From contig NZ_BAABRS010000001.1 of the NCBI RefSeq assembly GCF_039545095.1, forward strand, positions 1,612,001 to 1,676,000: a stretch of 64,000 bases of DNA. The letters run 5' to 3'. Positions 62,332 to 64,000 of the stretch are shown here, one piece after another. The notes under the pieces are model-generated. The model was not told the DNA's origin, searched no databases, and saw nothing but the letters and a program-made list of their open reading frames with translations. The number at the start of each line of letters is the position of its first letter. Position 1 is the stretch's first letter. Source of the stretch: Fodinibius salicampi (lineage in GTDB: Bacteria; Bacteroidota; Rhodothermia; Balneolales; Balneolaceae). The position numbers and the translations under genes are program-made.

Positions 62332-62353
62332 AATCTGAACATGTATTAAAAAA

Positions 62354-62376
62354 AGGCAGGACTATTCATCCTGCCT
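62354..62376 (-). terminator. Rho-independent terminator
   Basis: AGGCAGGA (62354-62361) and TCCTGCCT (62369-62376) form a perfect 8-bp stem; on the minus strand TTTTTTTAATAC follows. It ends the gene at 62410. Confidence 0.9.
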
Positions 62377-62409
62377 CTTCTGCTGTAATTACGATGTTTG
62401 CCATTGTCA

Positions 62410-62760
62410 TCATGCAGGCAATTTCTCCTGTCCATTTTCAAAGACGTGCTCTTCTGTGGTAACGGGCTCAGGACTGTATTCCCAGCTGTGCTCTAATATT
62501 ACTTTCTCACCTGTTTCTGGGATTTCATACTCATAAGGCTCGCAAGATACTCGCTGAATTTCACCTGGCATTGTACTACCAATTAACTGTTGGCAATAAT
62601 CATCCTCAAAAGTAGAGGGTATTCTTGCTTTCCTTGCAGTAGCATAGTACTTGCCTGATTCCTGGGATTTCACCATCTCAACGTCACCTCTCAACACTAA
62701 AGCATTAAAAGGTTCGCCTTCTTCGTTTTTCATTTGTTCAAAATCAATTACAGTAACCAT
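62410..62760 (-). CDS. Mobile-element-type hypothetical protein
   Basis: ATG at 62760 (MVTVIDFEQMKNEEGEPFNA) gives 116 residues; an ATG eight codons upstream is also possible. The pattern FNALVLRGDVEMVKSQESGK, YATARKARIPSTF and IQRVSCEPYEYEIPETG is one I associate with plasmid and integrative-element proteins of Bacteroidota. Function unknown. It is followed by its own terminator. Confidence 0.6.
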   Translation of the reverse strand: MVTVIDFEQMKNEEGEPFNALVLRGDVEMVKSQESGKYYATARKARIPSTFEDDYCQQLIGSTMPGEIQRVSCEPYEYEIPETGEKVILEHSWEYSPEPVTTEEHVFENGQEKLPA

Positions 62761-62784
62761 TGTCTTATATATTTTATTTAGCAT

Positions 62785-63269
62785 TTAAGTTGGGGGGATA
62801 CCTTTGATCCCTGAGACAGAGGGGGTGTGTTTATAGAGAAGATGCTTCCTCTTACAGATCAGATAAATTTTTTTTGACGGAGTTATACAGATTTTCTTTA
62901 TAGAATTGTAAAAGCTCTTCCAACCTATATACTCCTACTGATGAGAAGGGTAAAAAAGATGCCTATAGAAGTATATTTTACAGTCTCATAAGTTCAAAAT
63001 TAGTAGGACTATAAATAAGACCTGAGTAGAGATATGCAACTCCAAGACTGTTGAATAAGGTGGATAGGTAATATTCTCAGTACTAACAGAAAGGGTAGAT
63101 ATAAATAATTCAAGATCTGCTATTTCTTTTTTCTAAAAATCCCAATATCCCTCCCCTTCTTTCTTCTGCTATAAAGCCCTCAGCCCAAAATGGCAAAGTG
63201 TTATATAATAAAACAGCCTAATACAGGGATAAGCTACTTCAATATATATTTTAAAGCAGGCAAAATATT
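62785..63269. other. 485-bp intergenic region, no gene seen
   Basis: It is AT-rich on both strands with stops in all frames. No RNA gene or repeat was recognised. It should hold the promoter of the minus-strand gene at 62410. Confidence 0.4.
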
Positions 63270-64000
63270 TTAATCATTCAGCGAAAGTTCATCATGGATA
63301 AAATTGATAGAAATTTTATATAAAAGCTCCTTTAAATCCTCCGCAAAAATAAAATCTATATCAGCATCATCGTTATTTAAACTATCATTTTCTTTTATAT
63401 TTGATTCGGTAAATAAAACTATCTTTTGAATAATTCGTATGTTTTCATTTGACCAATATTTTTCTGACTTATTAATTTGTTGGATCACATTGCTTTTCAC
63501 TTTTCCCTTGTAGTCCTTTACCTGAATGGCAATTCCCAATTGGACTTCCTTTGTTAGGCTTGGCAATTTTATTAAAATATCAGTTCCATGTTCTTTTTCT
63601 TTTTTTCCACCCTCTCTTGTAATCTCATAAAATGGAAATAATTCCTGAAGTCCCTCAACAAGTGCATATTCCCACTCTTCCCTTGCAAATTGCTGATTTA
63701 ATTTGTCATAGATGTCATTCTCAAATTCATTTTTATCAAAATGATTATTAATAATGTCATTAATTGAATTGGATAATCTTTCATCATATCCAATACTTTT
63801 ATTTAACTCCTCCTCCTTAGACTTAAGGATTTTTTCAACCTCTTGCTGATAATGGTTAATGTTCCAAAACCTAGATGGATTCTTTAGTGTTGATCGGATA
63901 TTAGCATCTACATTCTCATTTTTTCTGACAAAACCCTTAATAAATTTTGCTGGAAATATATGCCCATATCCTCCAAACTCTTCAGTTCTTTCAAATCGAT
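63270..64000 (-). CDS. PD-(D/E)XK nuclease-like protein, cut by right edge
   Basis: The frame is open from the right end (first full codon at 63998) to the stop at 63270, 242 residues. The visible part begins RFERTEEFGGYGHIFPAKFI, has a charged helical middle (EEWEYALVEGLQELFPFYEI) and a nuclease core: GTDILIKLPSLTKE with Asp and IQVKDYKGKVK with the Gln-x-Lys of a PD-(D/E)XK/Mrr-like fold. Only part of this frame begins at a TTG in shorter predictions; the longer reading is clearly coding. The start and any N-terminal domain lie outside the window. Confidence 0.65.
   Translation of the reverse strand, partial: RFERTEEFGGYGHIFPAKFIKGFVRKNENVDANIRSTLKNPSRFWNINHYQQEVEKILKSKEEELNKSIGYDERLSNSINDIINNHFDKNEFENDIYDKLNQQFAREEWEYALVEGLQELFPFYEITREGGKKEKEHGTDILIKLPSLTKEVQLGIAIQVKDYKGKVKSNVIQQINKSEKYWSNENIRIIQKIVLFTESNIKENDSLNNDDADIDFIFAEDLKELLYKISINFIHDELSLND

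Noticed and set aside
1-64000. rRNA, tRNA and CRISPR loci
   Set aside because: None was recognised on reading either strand; a covariance-model scan would be needed to exclude small RNA genes fully.

Overview
The window reads as a chromosomal segment of a Bacteroidota/Balneolota-type bacterium, possibly Balneolaceae. Pointers are a PorD-like (DUF4835) type IX secretion protein, a six-bladed propeller lipoprotein, a DUF3871 protein on the right, weak use of Shine-Dalgarno sites and the general protein style. The lineage is an inference. No rRNA, tRNA, integrase or CRISPR array was found by eye.

Left part (1-13 kb): a porD-like gene diverges from a truncated exported-protein gene. An etfB-etfA-fixC-fixX electron-transfer operon follows, then two acyl-CoA dehydrogenases that would feed electrons to ETF, with a propeller lipoprotein between them. 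On the minus strand lies a complete dTDP-rhamnose operon (rfbA-rfbD-rfbC-rfbB), interrupted between rfbC and rfbB by a small GIY-YIG nuclease gene that carries traces of its own insertion.

Surface-structure region (13-26 kb): two tandem three-gene sets encode proteins that resemble minor pilins (PilV/PilW/PilX order) but lack a prepilin leader. They are followed by a chaperone-usher-like locus: three secreted DUF4402-like subunits, a probable major subunit with its own terminator, a PapD-like chaperone, and a 1161-residue usher-like outer-membrane protein. The usher ends in a regulatory-like Ig domain and three SPOR-like repeats. A fifth small subunit-like gene faces it.

Housekeeping region (26-43 kb): pyruvate dehydrogenase pdhA-pdhB-pdhC, alaS, a DUF502 membrane protein, a plant-type ferredoxin-NADP reductase, an outer-membrane beta-barrel, an orphan response regulator, an NfeD + two SPFH protein operon, a Lon-like protease with a degenerate P-loop, a tandem universal stress protein and a DUF389 membrane protein.

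Accessory region (43.5-64 kb, visibly more AT-rich): a seven-gene minus-strand cluster of unknown function; an XRE/C-protein-like regulator with a C-box-like operator; two matching ECF-type promoter motifs, one of which seems to drive a short terminated RNA; a caspase-like (His-Cys) protein and a zinc-ribbon DUF4145 protein; a tiny membrane peptide; a DUF3883 nuclease; a restriction-modification group (PLD-type NgoFVII-like nuclease, Vsr, cytosine methyltransferase, AlwI-like PD-(D/E)XK nuclease); and a GHKL-ATPase / unknown / DUF6339-like three-gene operon. The right end holds genes typical of Bacteroidota mobile elements (RadC-like JAB protein, DUF3871 and small proteins) and a truncated PD-(D/E)XK nuclease. 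The best candidates for undescribed biology are the SPOR-tailed usher locus and the GHKL-ATPase trio within the restriction island.
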